This document shows positions 22,655 through 33,971 of a stretch of 44,628 nucleotides of DNA, piece after piece. The DNA is from Asparagopsis taxiformis (taxonomy: Eukaryota; Rhodophyta; Florideophyceae; Bonnemaisoniales; Bonnemaisoniaceae), in NCBI GenBank assembly GCA_030407315.1, contig JALQPE010000818.1:1-44628 (forward strand), written 5' to 3'. The position numbers and the translations under genes are program-made. Below the pieces are notes generated by a model that saw nothing but the letters and a program-made list of their open reading frames with translations, was not told the DNA's origin and did no database searches. The number at the start of each line of letters is the position of its first letter. The stretch's first letter is position 1.

Positions 22655-24470
22655 TTAGAATACAATATAAATACTATACAACAAACTCTACTCGCTATCT
22701 CAGACGACGCGGCTCACAAGTGGCGTAGTCCCAATTTTCCGTAACGCCTTTCCTGATGCTTAAAAGTAAAGAACATGTCAAAACGTATATCAGAAATGAG
22801 TGCGAGAGTTTTCTGCACGGGAGATGACGGGCCACCAAATTGACTTTTTGGAAATTTTAGAATTTCTGGGCTGGCCAGCAATGCAATTGAGCCGGACATC
22901 CACCAGACGTCCATTCTGGGTTGTTCGTGTGCTGCTCACATCCACGCATTACAGCAACCACGCAGGCGGGCCCACTGCTCATACGAAGTGCACGTAGTAT
23001 GTGCAGCACGATGGATGAGTAGTGTTTGTCGTGAGAAAGTGGGGTGGGAGCATGTCGAAACAAGGACCAAAACTTTGCCCTGGCGTATTGAGCCTGAGCC
23101 TGGAATCGATCCTTCGTGAGATGTGGCTTTGCTTACAGTTGATGCTTACAGAAGCCAGCGATGGCCCCGCTCGGGGCGTCGGATGGCTTCTTCTGGGGCC
23201 GTTGTGGCCAGATTAGACACCTTGATTTGAATTGAATTTTGAGCCATTCTCAAAAACATGCACATGTGAACATGTTTTTGAGATGGGGGTGTGCCGTACG
23301 GCACTTTCGACCGCCCAAATCGATATAATTTTGCAATTTTTTTCTGACTGAAATTTTAGAATTTCTGGGCTCGCCAGCAATGCAATTGAGCTGGACATTC
23401 ACCGGACGTCCATTTCAGGTTGGTCGAGTATTGCACATGGATACAGTTTTGCAGCTATTTCTCAGCCCAACATTTTAGAATTTCAGGGCTAACCAGCAAT
23501 GTAACCGAGGCGGACTTCCACTGGACGTCCATTTCAAGTTAGGCGAGTGCTGCACATTTGCTCGCATCGCAGCAACTAAGCAAGTGTTGAGAGCACCGAG
23601 ATGCCATGCAGACAAGAGGGAATCGGCTGCAAACGGCTTCCCAGGTCGGCGGCTGGATGTCTGGATGTGAATGGCTGCAAGCATGGAAATCTTGCTACCG
23701 CACGGCGCATACACACTGCAGCAGCACATCACTGACGCATGCGAAAGTTGGGTGCTGCAGTGCGTGGTTGTTTGTGTGTTTGTGTGTGTATGACGAACCT
23801 TGTGGTATCCCTAGGCGTGCACTGGTGCAAAAAGTTTGGACTGCCCCATCGGTCGTACTTGGACGCATTTACATGCATCGGAGAACGACCAAGGAGGTAG
23901 AGCAGCAATCGCTGTTGGCTGAGCGTCCAAACTAGAGGGCTTTGGGCAATGGTTCTATAGCAGTCATTTAAAGGACGCCCACCGTTGATGACTGAGATCC
24001 ACGGTGTGTTTAGTATTCATGGTGTTGTCCTGCATTGGCGGACGTCGAAGACGAGTACTTCCAGTGAGCGTCCAAGGTGAACAGCTCAGCAGAGGATTAT
24101 GATGTGGATGTGAAGGCATGGATGAGGCCAGCAGGAACGTTTCTGCAAGATGGGCGTGAGTGGGTAAGTGAGCGGGGAGGGGCCGCTCGGGCCGCTTGGT
24201 AGCCTCTGGGGCCGTTGTGGCCAAATTAGAATCAAGCCTATGTCCGGCGGACGTCCTGAATTGCTTTATTTTTTGGGCTATTCTCAAAAACATGCACATG
24301 TGAACATGTTTTTGAGATGGGGGTGTGCCGTACGGCACTTTCGACCGCCCAAATCGATGTATTTTTGCATTTTTTTTCTGACTGAAATTTTAGAATTTCT
24401 GGGCTCGCCAGCAATGCAATTGCGCTGGTCATTCACCGGACGTCTATATGCGCTCAAGCGATTGCTGTCT
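22655..24470 (-). repeat. Repeat A cluster, reverse orientation
   Basis: Four Repeat A copies lie here in reverse: about 22830-22925 (short), 23215-23425, 23440-23580 (diverged) and 24215-24450. They have the CTCAAAAACATG hairpin (23250-23283 and about 24284-24317) and the GTGCCGTACGGCAC palindrome. The segment 23025-23425 is nearly identical to 27095-27460 reversed, and 22660-22830 matches about 28020-28210 reversed. With the cluster at 27055-28215 it forms long inverted arms around 24471-27054. Confidence 0.9.
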
Positions 24471-27054
24471 GCTTCAAATACCTGAGACATTATTGCCCCA
24501 CACGACATAAAGTCCCCCAACATGCGACGCCCATCAAACATAAACATTTTCATGCTCTTACTACATTCTAGTCGCACACATACATCCATCTTCAAACAAA
24601 AATGTCATTTAAACACCACCAGTCCCGCTTCATCGTACGCCAATACCGCCCAGTCGCCCAGCAGACAAGCTAGCCGTGCAGAAAATAAGCACTGCCATCT
24701 ACGACGGAAACGACTGGATCTCATCATCGCTCTCAGCATTTCCAACAAGCCCAACATGTTTCCCCTACGTCACCCTGCAAAACGATACCATTGTATACTT
24801 CTGCATTCTCCGTCAATTGCATTCATTCAATCTGCGCAATGAATTCTTCAATCTCGAAGCCGGCTGGGTTTTCTGCCCATCCTGCAATAAGGGCATTGGA
24901 GAAAGTTCTCTAGCAATGGCCACTAAAGCCTTGATGCAACTACACGGTGCTGATTGCTTCTATCGCTTCCTCAAATCTGTCGACATTTACAACATACCAT
25001 CCATCCGACACATTTCCAAACTAAACTAGACTGTTCATTGACAAACTCGTGTGTAGCCCCATTTAGACCACTCACCACTGGTATCTGCTGAGTCACCGCG
25101 CACTGCCCTGGTGCTCCCTCCTGAATTCGCTTGGGCTGTCTCAATACATTCCGTACTATGCCTATGAAGCAGTCCCGTTATGGATCAGCGCTCTGCGTGT
25201 TCAGCACATCATCCCCACGTTACCAGAGCTGCAATTTCTCAGCGGTACGGGTATCATCAATCCTTAGCACAGATGTGATACAGCAGCCGATGCAGGTCAA
25301 TTTCTAGACTCGTAATTTTGCACTCAAGAAGGGAGATCGGTATGGAAATTGTCCAGGCATAACAAACCGCCTGTCCTGCTCTCCTGCAGAGCAAGCTCCA
25401 TCGATCCAGTCGATCAGGAACCTGACGACATGTAGTCGGCGTTCGTTCCGGACGCGGAAAGGGCAAATTTTTGTGTGGCGTTTGCAGATTCAGTCGCAAC
25501 GGGAAGCGATGAAACTTTCCGCATGGCGTTTGACTGCGGTTTATCTGAGACAGACATCGAGCGATCGGTGTTTCTGTCCAGATGAAGCTGGAGATCAATG
25601 CCGTATTTGAGCTGATAATTGGAGCAAAGATTTGAAACAAATTTTCTGTGCAAATTTACGACGCGACACGGCGGAGGGTGGATAACTCAACGTTAGATGT
25701 TATTGGTTGAGCCAACATTACAAGACCGTACCGACGACACGCGCAATCATTGATTTTTCGCTCATTGCTTAGAGAGCAAAACTGTCCAATGGTCGTATCA
25801 AGTTAGACCAGCACATATTTCCGCAACATCTTGGTGGAACGAAGTCGGTGCTCACGAAAGCCTGAGAGCTGCCTTGAGTCGACGATTTTGTACGCCGCCT
25901 TATCTGTGGTAGTTTCATACTGCGTTGTTTCACCGTTGGACTTGTGCCACGCACACTTGGATCTCTCTCCATACGTACGTGTAGATAAGATGTGAATTGA
26001 GCTACAATAGCATACCAAACTGGAAACCAGTATCTACATGCTTTGTGAGAATATAATGCCTCTTCCTCGAGAAAAGGCCTCCTTCGGAATACTAGATTTC
26101 ATTCAACCATATCCATCCATCTCCCATCGCTTCAGCATGAAATCATCACCATTCCATCCATCGCAACATTCGTCTCTATCCAAACACTACTCTCCACACA
26201 TCTCCCCGATCTTTCAGTCCGACCGTACCCGGCGGCGGCCGAGAGAAACGTACTGGCCATTGTTAAAAGTATCTACGACGGCAATGAGCGCATATATTAA
26301 ATCATTCTCTATGTGAACACAGACCCTAATTGCCTCTCGTTTGTGGCAGAAATGAAACAAACACAAAGACTGCAACTCGTCCATGCGAGAAGCAAAAGCT
26401 ACAGATTTTTAGCAAGTATCGATAGCTACAAAGAACCACTGCAACGTTTATTCTAGACTTGTATACATTTTCATTAGCACTTACATTACCATACACGAAT
26501 AGTATTGCATTAAAGATTTTTATGAGAATGACAGGGGTCAGCGGCCGGGTTCCCTCCAGCTCAGCTTGGCTCAGCTCCGGATGCAGATGTGGTGAAGGGA
26601 AGAGAGAAAAGTCAGATATTCTACCATGATCTGATTTGATTTGCAATCCGAGAACTTCTTGACTCCCAAAAGGTGTAAACAGTATCCCTGCATATTGGCA
26701 TCGCCCAAAAGAACTGCAGCACTAACTCAATTTTCATTGCAGAGATCAGCACAACGTATTCGTCTTGAGTGTCACAAGTTGCAATTAGATGGCGCTGACT
26801 CGAAGCTAGGAGAGTTGGTAGTTGTGCCGAGTCGGCGTCTTCGGTTTGATCGCTCGTGTAAATATCCAAGCAAAATGGCAGGCAAGGAGATACAAAGCCA
26901 CGCAACAATCAAGCTTACCACATTCCCCAGCCAGAATCACCATAGAAATCCTTGCAGTCTGCATCACACAGATCATCTTACGCAGTGCGTGCTGCCCAGG
27001 TCGTTATTCGGCCCTATCCAGAAACACTTTCAGGCCTAGTGCAACCAGTAGATC
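24471..27054. other. Interior between inverted Repeat A arms; no supported gene
   Basis: Only short ORFs occur. The best is 24676-25029 (+), 117 codons, with FPYVTLQNDTIVYFCILRQL and a CxxC (FCPSCNKG), which might be a worn remnant of a transposon-encoded protein. Its frame is isolated and I assign no function. The rest has no clear coding or structural signal. Confidence 0.5.
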
Positions 27055-28215
27055 TGAAATGGAAATGGACGTCCGGTGAATGACCAGCGCAATTGCATTG
27101 CTGGCGAGCCCAGAAATTCTAAAATTTCAGTCAGAAAAAAAATGCAAAAATACATCGATTTGGGCGGTCGAAAGTGCCGTACGGCACACCCCCATCTCAA
27201 AAACATGTTCACATGTGCATGTTTTTGAGAATAGCCCAAATTTCAATTCAAATCAAGGTGTCTAATCTGGCCACAACGGCCCCAGAAGAAGCCATCCGAC
27301 GCCCCGAGCGGGGCCATCGCTGGCTTCTGTAAGCACCAACTGTAAGCAAAGCCACATCTCACGAAGGATCGATTCCAGGCTCAGGCTCAATACGCCAGGG
27401 CGAAGTTTTGGTCCTTGTTTCGACATGCTCCCACCCCACTTTCTCACGACAAACACTGCTCATCCATCATGCTGCCCATGCTACGTGCACTTTGTATGAG
27501 TAGTGAGCCCGCCTGCTTAGTTGCTGCAATGCATGGATGTGGGCAGCACACGACCAACCTGAAATGGACGTCCGGTGGATGTCCAGCTTGATTGCACTGC
27601 TGGCCAGCCCAGAAATTCTAAAATTTCGGGCAGAAAAAAATTGTGAAAAATCATCGATTTGGGCGGGTCGATTGTGCCGTACGGCAGACCCCCATCTCAA
27701 AAACATGTTCACATGTGCATGTTTTTGAGAATAGCCCAAATTTCAATTCAAATCAAGGTGTCTAATTTGGCCACAACGGCCCCAGGAACCGGCTGCCGCC
27801 CCGACCGGGGTCATCACTGGCTTCTGTAAGCACCAACTGTAAGCCAAAATCGCGTCTTACGAAGGGTCGATTTCAGGCTCAACACGTCAGGGACATGTCT
27901 TGGTCCTTGTTTCATCATGTTCCCGCCCCACTCTCTCACGACCAACCTGAAATGGACGTCCGGTGGATGTCCAGCTCGATTGCATTGCTGGCCAGCCCAG
28001 AAATTCTAAAATTTCCGAAAAATCAATTTGGTGGCCCAGCATCTCCTGTGCCGAAAAATCCCGCGCTCACTTCTGATGTACGTCTAGACGTGTTTCGCAC
28101 TTGTACGCATCAGAGAAGGCCTCACGGAAGGTTGAGACTACGCTATTTGTGTACCGCGTCGTCTGAAATAGCGAGTAGTGTTTGTTGTATAGTTGTGGAG
28201 TATGCGTCTAGTGGT
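27055..28215 (+). repeat. Repeat A cluster, forward orientation
   Basis: Repeat A copies start near 27055, 27555 and 27945, the last one truncated. Hairpins lie at about 27195-27229 and 27699-27732. The outer end continues AATCAATTTGGTGGCCCAGC (28021), the reverse complement of sequence near 22815. The second copy has GTGCCGTACGGCAG in place of the perfect palindrome. The cluster is the opposing arm of 22655-24470. Confidence 0.9.
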
Positions 28216-29340
28216 TTGTAAAGCTTGCAGAACGGGATAGGGATGTGGGTGGCCCTATTTTATGAATACATGAGTACCAATATTCAGGGTTGACAAAGCG
28301 GAAAGGCATACGTTCATACATGTTTGAGATTGCATAGTGGAGAAAATATTTACATCGAAATTTAGATGGAGCTGATGGAGGTTTTAAGGATGAGGTATGA
28401 GAGGAAGAAAATTCTTCTGTGGTATGAGGATGTGTTCTCTGGAGGGATGCAATCTTGGAATAGTACAGGGGAGGTGGAAATGTACGGAGTGCGGGTTTAG
28501 ATTGGATTGTGATTCGGAGAGGAGTGCCGACGAGCATATGATGGGGATTGGGGAGACACTGCGGGTGTTGGGGTAGTGAGGGCGGAGGAGGTGTTTAGGT
28601 GGGACCGTAGGAGGGTGCGGTTGAAGGCGCCGAGAGGAGGGGTTTTTTAGGAAAGTGAGGAGAAAGAGGCGGGAAGGGGGTGGCGTCTGTTCTGGCTTTG
28701 GTGAGTGGGGATGTGATGGAGAAGAAGGGGGTTATTGTATTTGGGGAGGGACGAGAGTGGGAGGATGGGTGCGAAGTGGGGGGTTGATATGTGGTTCAGA
28801 GCGGGGAGGTTTCTGGGGAGACGGCGTCGGAGCGGGAGCGTGGGCCGGTGGTGGTGGTGGTGGTGTATACGGTATCGAAGATGCGGATGGCGTGGGGGCA
28901 TGTAGCAGGTGAGGGAGGGAGGAGTGGAGCAGGTCGGGTACGGGATGAGGAGTGAGAGGTTTTCGAAGAGTAAGCTACAGGGGAAGTTTGTGGAGAGGGC
29001 GAAGGAGAGGGGTTGAAGGAAGAGGAGAGAGGGTATTGAAGAACAATACGTTGCAAAGGTGATGGGGGAGAGCATGGTCGAGGGGATAGGGGATGTTTTC
29101 CCTATTCTGAGGTAGTATGAGGACTGGTTATAAGAAATCTGTACGGTAGAGCAGAAAAGTAGGTATGGAATGGAGGTGTGCACCGTGGAAGCGGGGATAG
29201 GTAGCTGAAAATGCGTTCTAGAGTGGTATTGGGGGTGTTTGAGGTACAGTACGGGGGAGGTGAGCACCAAATGGAAGGGGGTGTGAGCGAGAGGATGAAA
29301 AAATTAAAGACGAAATTGGAGTCGACCGACAAGGAAAAAT
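28216..29340. other. Strand-skewed spacer inside the 9.8-kb transposon
   Basis: The + strand is strongly G/A-rich at about 28540-29050 and the complement is C/T-rich. Long but low-complexity ORFs (for example 28647-29270, reverse strand) follow from this skew and look non-coding. No other feature is seen. Confidence 0.5.
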
Positions 29341-29620
29341 AGAGTGGTCGCCGTGATGGATGCGGACATCCATGTCGAGCAAGGCGGCAGAAATTTCCGG
29401 GGTCGAAATTTTGAATTTCTGAACCGGCGCCCGTCCTAGGTTGACATAGACATGGCGGAAGTCCATCCCGAGGGGGACATCCGTGGTACTAGAAACAATG
29501 AATGTCGTCCTAGTAATACTAGACGTACTAGACCGCATGGACGTCCGGTTCTAGGCGGACATCCAAAAATACTGGAGAACATGGACGTCCGCCTAGTAAT
29601 ACTAGGTGTACTAGAGGTTG

Positions 29621-29654
29621 TGGACGTCCGCGTCCATTTCCGAGAACACAGACG
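29621..29654 (-). repeat. Right terminal inverted repeat of the 9.8-kb transposon
   Basis: Complement of 19837-19870 with two mismatches. It ends CGAGAACACAGACG, and the interrupted dioxygenase gene resumes at 29655. Confidence 0.9.
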
Positions 29655-32091
29655 TTACAATGCTTTGGATAGGAACAGAGAAATAGAGGATGCAAGAACC
29701 GAGGGAAGAGATCCGGACTTTTCTCGAATTGACTCTGCCGATATGTACGGGTGCGTGCTCGATCTTGTCAATAACGCAATATTCCGCAATGGCACGGACG
29801 GACGCGGGACGCGCGATAAGGAGTGGTTCCAGTGGTTTGTGCTCGAGATGACAGCGTCGTGGACAAGGATGAGGAGGAAGAGAGGACTTGTCAGAAATAT
29901 CGGAAGCGGAAGCCCGTTCACGATGCGCACTTGGCTACTGGCTCTGTTGGCCATCTATGATATGGCAGAGGTCGTCCGCAAGTGGTTGAACTCTGCAACG
30001 ATGGAGGAATTCGTGCGAACGGATTTGGCAGCAGAAAACGCGAAGGAGGTCGGGGATAATGATCATCGCATTGGAGAGCGCATTGTATTCGTCCTTGTCG
30101 ACTTTCATGACGACGTGGTAGACAGAAGCAGTCTGAGAACCAAGAACGGGATGTTTACAAACAGTTTTTACGACAAACTGGAATATGCTACTGGGACAAA
30201 GGCAATGCAGGAGACGAAAGCGGAGGAGGAGAGGGAACGGAATCGCATGACCCCCGGAGAAATAGAAAAAGCACTTGTTGATGGCGCCAAAGCAGAAGAC
30301 GAAGAAGCACCTACTGCCGCAGAACAGGGAAATAATTCTACAGAGAAGGAAACTGTGGAAACTTCTGGTCCTGTTCAAGCAGAAGAAGGAGTATCTGCCG
30401 AAGCCCAAGCAGAGCAGGAAGTTTCTGCTGTTGTGGAGGAAGAACAGGAAATTACTCCAAATGTGGTGGCTGAAGAAGTGATTCCTGCTGTCGCGACGAA
30501 AGCAATAGAAGAGGCACCTCTGAGCACCCCGAAAGAAGCAGAAGACCGTCCTGCCGCAGCAAAAGAGGGAGGACAGGAACGTCCTGCCACGCGTCTTGCA
30601 GCAGCTGAGAAGAGGGAAGCAGAACGTCTTGCTGTTCTCCAAAAAGAACAGGAACGTCTTTCAGCTTCAAGGGCAGAGCGGGAAAGTCGTGCCAGGGATA
30701 ATTCGCCGGGAAGGATTGTCAGAGAAGATCTTCCTCAGGGAAGGAAACAAAGCGGCGATACGCAAAGTCTGGATATCAACTTGGACAATAGTGGTCGCAT
30801 GGACATAGACACGCCTGGACAACAAGCTGGAGATGCGCAGAACCGCTCTGTGATATTGAAACTTCGAATCAGGACACCAGAAACTTACAGCACTAGCCCG
30901 GCCGAAGTGGACAAGGAGAATTCGGGAAGAAGCAGGAGTTCTGGTGGAAGCGGCGATGAAAACGAGTCCAGGTTGCATAAGAAGCGAAGAAGGGAAGATA
31001 CTAGCGCGAAGTTTTCTGAGCCCAATACGCCGGAGGACAACATTGAGATTGGGCCTCCCCGGGAAAAGAAGAGTAGAGTCAATGCAAGAGAACGAACGAC
31101 TGGAGAAGAAGCACCACTCTTCACTGACGAGCAAGAAAACTCCCTTCCAGACCGCACATTCGCAGAGGACATACCTGAGAAGCTGCCTTTATGCGTTCCT
31201 TCCAACTCGAGAATGAAGTATTATATCACAGAAGAAGACATTGATACAATCCGGACGGAGATACTGGAAGCAGCTGCAGGCTACTCTACTTTGGTATGTC
31301 CCCTCGGTTCTTGTGAAAGCCAACAATACTTCAGCTACCAGAGAAGAATGATCGACGAGCTTGGTTACGTGGTGTTGCAAGACATTTTCTCTTCTACTAC
31401 AGTGGGAGCAGCTACGCACGAGTTATTCACACAGATGGCCAGCACATTCCAAGGTACTACAAGTGGCTCAAGTGCAAGTCAGAAGAACCCGTGGAAACCA
31501 CTTCGACCGAAAGACAGCACTGGTGTATTCAAGACGGACCGGAAAAGCATCTGCGATGACCTTGAGCAAGAAAGCGCGCGGCAGTACAGGAACAAGCTGA
31601 TTCTGGAGCTAGGTAAGGCTATTTGTGCGGAGAACCTGAAGCTCGGGTTTGGAAGAGAAGAAGCGGTGGTCTTTCCAGAAACGGGTCTTCGTCTGATTTT
31701 GACCGCAGAAGGTAGTCAGGAGCAACTTATGCATACCGATGTTCCCGTCCGTGAGGGAACTGGAACTGGTCCTCTCAACTCGCCATCATATTTCATGATG
31801 GCTGCTGGTGCGGATGGGTTCATCATTCGTATCGCCAAGTTCAGCCATGTGTGCCTAAGTCATCCAGCGAAAGACAAGTACCGCGTGCCAGTGACGAACG
31901 TGCGCATCCCACCGTATTCCCTGCTTGTATGCCGAACGGACGTGTATCACGGAGGAATGGGATTCGCGGAGGGTCGTTCTTCGGTGAGGTACCAGCATCC
32001 TATCCGGTCCCATCTATCACTGCGAACTTCCAGGGAGAAGTTGCTACAGCCTCCCTTCAATGTCAACTACTGGGAGCGTTTAGATATCTGA
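29655..32091 (+). pseudogene. 2OG-Fe(II) dioxygenase C-terminal half of the split ParB-2OG gene
   Basis: An open frame runs from 29452, inside the transposon end, to 32091, but gene-derived sequence begins at 29655. Numbering from 29452, residues 85-220 match the conserved middle region of the second copy (DFSRIDSADMYGC, FVLEMTASWTR, AIYDMAEVVRKW). Residues 260-580 are a charged, disordered linker with KKRRRED and Glu/Ala repeats. Residues 585-879 form the catalytic domain: SRMKYYI, ELGYVVLQDIF, an HxD iron site (H761-T-D763), DVYHGG (H833), and R846 or R852 for 2-oxoglutarate. The metal and co-substrate residues are intact. Such enzymes oxidise protein side chains, nucleic-acid methyl groups or small molecules; the DNA-modification setting makes a DNA or chromatin substrate attractive but unproven. 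Without its ParB-like half and normal promoter it is probably not expressed as the original fusion. Confidence 0.8.
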
Positions 32092-32310
32092 TGAAATTAG
32101 TTCTTAATAGCATTCTATGGCAGGCATCAAGGCCGCCTTCAAGTAAACGATGAAAGTTAGGCTAGTACATGACGTTTGCGTATGTAGACGGGTCAGGAGA
32201 TATACAATACTCAATTTAATATGAGAAGGGGAGGAAACTATGGTGGGCACTACTAGAATAGAACAAGGTAATATCGCAGTCGTCTTTGGTTACAACATTG
32301 AGGTGAGGAA

Positions 32311-32569
32311 GGCTTACAGATGATGCAGTTTCGCTAGGGTGCTGACAGCAAAGTCATCGTTACGATGACTTTGCATCGTAACGATGACTTTGCTGTAAGA
32401 AATCAAATCATTACAGCGGCCACAATTTTTTACCGGGTAAAAAATTCTTGCTGATTTTTTTACCCGGTAAAATTTTCTCACCACTGTAATCAAACCTTTC
32501 CTTACAGCAAAGTCATCGTAACGATGACTTTGCTGTAAGCATCCCGGGTAAACGGCTTCGGCTGTAAGC
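32311..32569. repeat. Palindromic array 2 (right of the split gene)
   Basis: It starts GGCTTACAGATGATGCAG and ends CTTCGGCTGTAAGC. It contains a fused or deleted P1 copy (about 32341-32399), one P2 block with TTTACC(C/G)GGTAAA centres, and a P1 copy at 32501-32539. The right flank, read in reverse (CCGCTTACAGCCGAAGCCG preceded by GGACGAAACTCCC), matches the left flank of array 4. The repeat unit therefore extends beyond the palindromes. Confidence 0.95.
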
Positions 32570-33107
32570 GGTTGGGAGTTTCGTCCGTCTCCTACCCTGG
32601 GAAGGGTGAGAAGGGAAGTGTGGAGCCGGGAACATCGTACAACGATGGTTTGGACGACTGTTGACGGCTCTGGGGAGCACTCTGCGTCGTGCAAGCCTGG
32701 TTTGCGCTGGCTGCACTACCTGGTATTGAACGGTTCTGTGCGCAAAGTTTACTCATGAAGGAGGTAGGGTGTTGTGTACCACACCAACCATAGTTACTAA
32801 CATTTGCAGTGTACTCTAGTGATGTAATTATTATTCTAGTTTCTAACTATACAATGATATTAAGTAAGTCAGATGTGCACAGAGCATGGTCTAAGCCTAG
32901 CACGGTAGAGAAAGATGGAAGAAAGATTGAAGGGTAGGCATGCAGAAGTATGAAGGCAGCAGTATGTGTAGACTATGGCAGTGGTAAGAAAATATTTCAT
33001 GCACCAAAGGGTGGGCAGAGTGACATTAGAGAGGTGGTGTGTAGGGGGAAGGTAGGTGGAGATGATGAAGGAGGACAACAGAAACGAGAGCGAGGGTTGA
33101 GACCAAC
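32570..33107. other. Spacer between arrays 2 and 3
   Basis: This 540-bp AT-rich stretch between the two modules has no supported ORF. It is the junction where one array-bounded module ends and the next begins. Confidence 0.5.
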
Positions 33108-33435
33108 GGCTTACAGATGAAGCAGTTTACCAGGGATGCTTACAGCAAAGTCATCGTTACGATGACTTTGCTGTAAGGAAAGGTTTCATTACAGTAGCCA
33201 TGATTTCTTTACCCGGTAAAAAAATTCCTGGCCGCTGTAATGAAAACGTTTTCTTACAGCAAAGTCATCGTAACGATGACTTTGCTGTCAGGAAACAAAA
33301 CATTACAGTGGCCATGATTTCTTTACCCGGTAAAAAAATTCCTGGCCTCTGTAATGAAACGTTTCCTTACAGCAAAGTCATCGTAACGATGGCTTTGCTG
33401 TAAGGATCCTTGGTAAACTGCCTGAGCTGTAATTG
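33108..33435. repeat. Palindromic array 3 (left of the second ParB-2OG gene)
   Basis: The cleanest array. Three P1 palindromes start at 33139, 33253 and 33366 (period about 113 bp) and alternate with two P2 blocks of CATTACAGT(A/G)GCCATG, TTTACCCGGTAAA and GGCC(G/T)CTGTAATG. The left end GCTTACAGATGAAGCAGTTTACC and the right end are inverted copies, so the whole 328 bp is one large imperfect palindrome. Confidence 0.97.
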
Positions 33436-33637
33436 TCGTACAACGAAAAGTGATGTGGAAGGTTCGGATTGGTCAACCGCTGAATATCATTACCAGGGTG
33501 TATACTAATAGGAATATGTCAGATCTCTAAGTTTCGCCTATCTTACTCAGCTTACGCAGCAAAACAGCTTGTCGTTCAGATCTTCTTCTCTCTTTCTCAA
33601 TCTTTCACTCTTCTTTCCTCATTTCTTCACCAAAGCA

Positions 33638-33971
33638 ATGGCTCAACAATCCCCCAACGCTTTCGACCGCCAGGTGCGCTCTGCCAGCCGCCGTGACAAC
33701 GATTCTCGCACTCCTTCTCCCTCTCCTTCTCCCTCTCCTTCTCCTTCTCTGGCCCCCCTGTCCCCATGGACGTTTGCGAAGCTGCTGCAGCGCTGACCCA
33801 GCTCAGCCCAGCACCTAAGCCCGTCCCCTCCCCCCTTCCGCTTCCGATCCCGCGGTTGTCCCGACAATCGACGCTGGCGTTCCCGCAACTCCGCTTCCGG
33901 CTCAATCTGCCGAAGCGGCGCCAGCCGTCGAGGGATCTGGTGCTCCTCTGCCCAGCTCGCCTGCTCCGGAC
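33638..33971 (+). pseudogene. Likely N-terminal leader of the second ParB-2OG gene, out of frame
   Basis: ATG 33638 (AGCAATGGC context) opens MAQQSPNAFDRQVRSASRR followed by a Ser-Pro repeat from a TCTCCTTC-type tract (about 33711-33750). It stops at 33796. The downstream ParB frame is open from 33819 and reads a Pro/Ala-rich linker (PAQSAEAAPAVEGSGAPLP) before ATG 33972. An indel, perhaps slippage near the repeated tract, probably separates the two; a short intron is an alternative. The segment would add about 110 disordered residues. Confidence 0.45.

Larger units (their letters stand above)
19837..29654. mobile_element. 9.8-kb non-autonomous DNA transposon inserted in the ParB-2OG gene
   Basis: The termini are 34-bp inverted repeats with 32 matches: left 19837-19870 starts CGTCTGTGTTTTCGGAAG, and right 29621-29654 is its complement. 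Beyond this, both ends repeat a GGACGTCC-(4 bp)-(C)TCTAGTAC pattern for about 300 bp. The flanks encode the two halves of one gene by comparison with 33972-37292. No transposase gene is seen inside. The interior holds a 43-bp and a 24-bp tandem repeat, Repeat B (20690-22640), two opposed Repeat A clusters, and a purine-skewed stretch. A target-site duplication is not clear from the immediate flanks (GCGTTT / TTACAA). The nested contents suggest either an old composite or a hitchhiking element. Confidence 0.85.

Noticed and set aside
28647..29270. 207-codon reverse-strand ORF with a His run
   Set aside because: It arises from a long C/T-rich stretch, has low-complexity composition and no domain, and lies inside a non-autonomous transposon.
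29452..29654. ATG 29452 as the true start of the dioxygenase protein
   Set aside because: The first 67 codons are transposon terminal sequence full of GGACGTCC boxes. Gene homology starts only after 29654.
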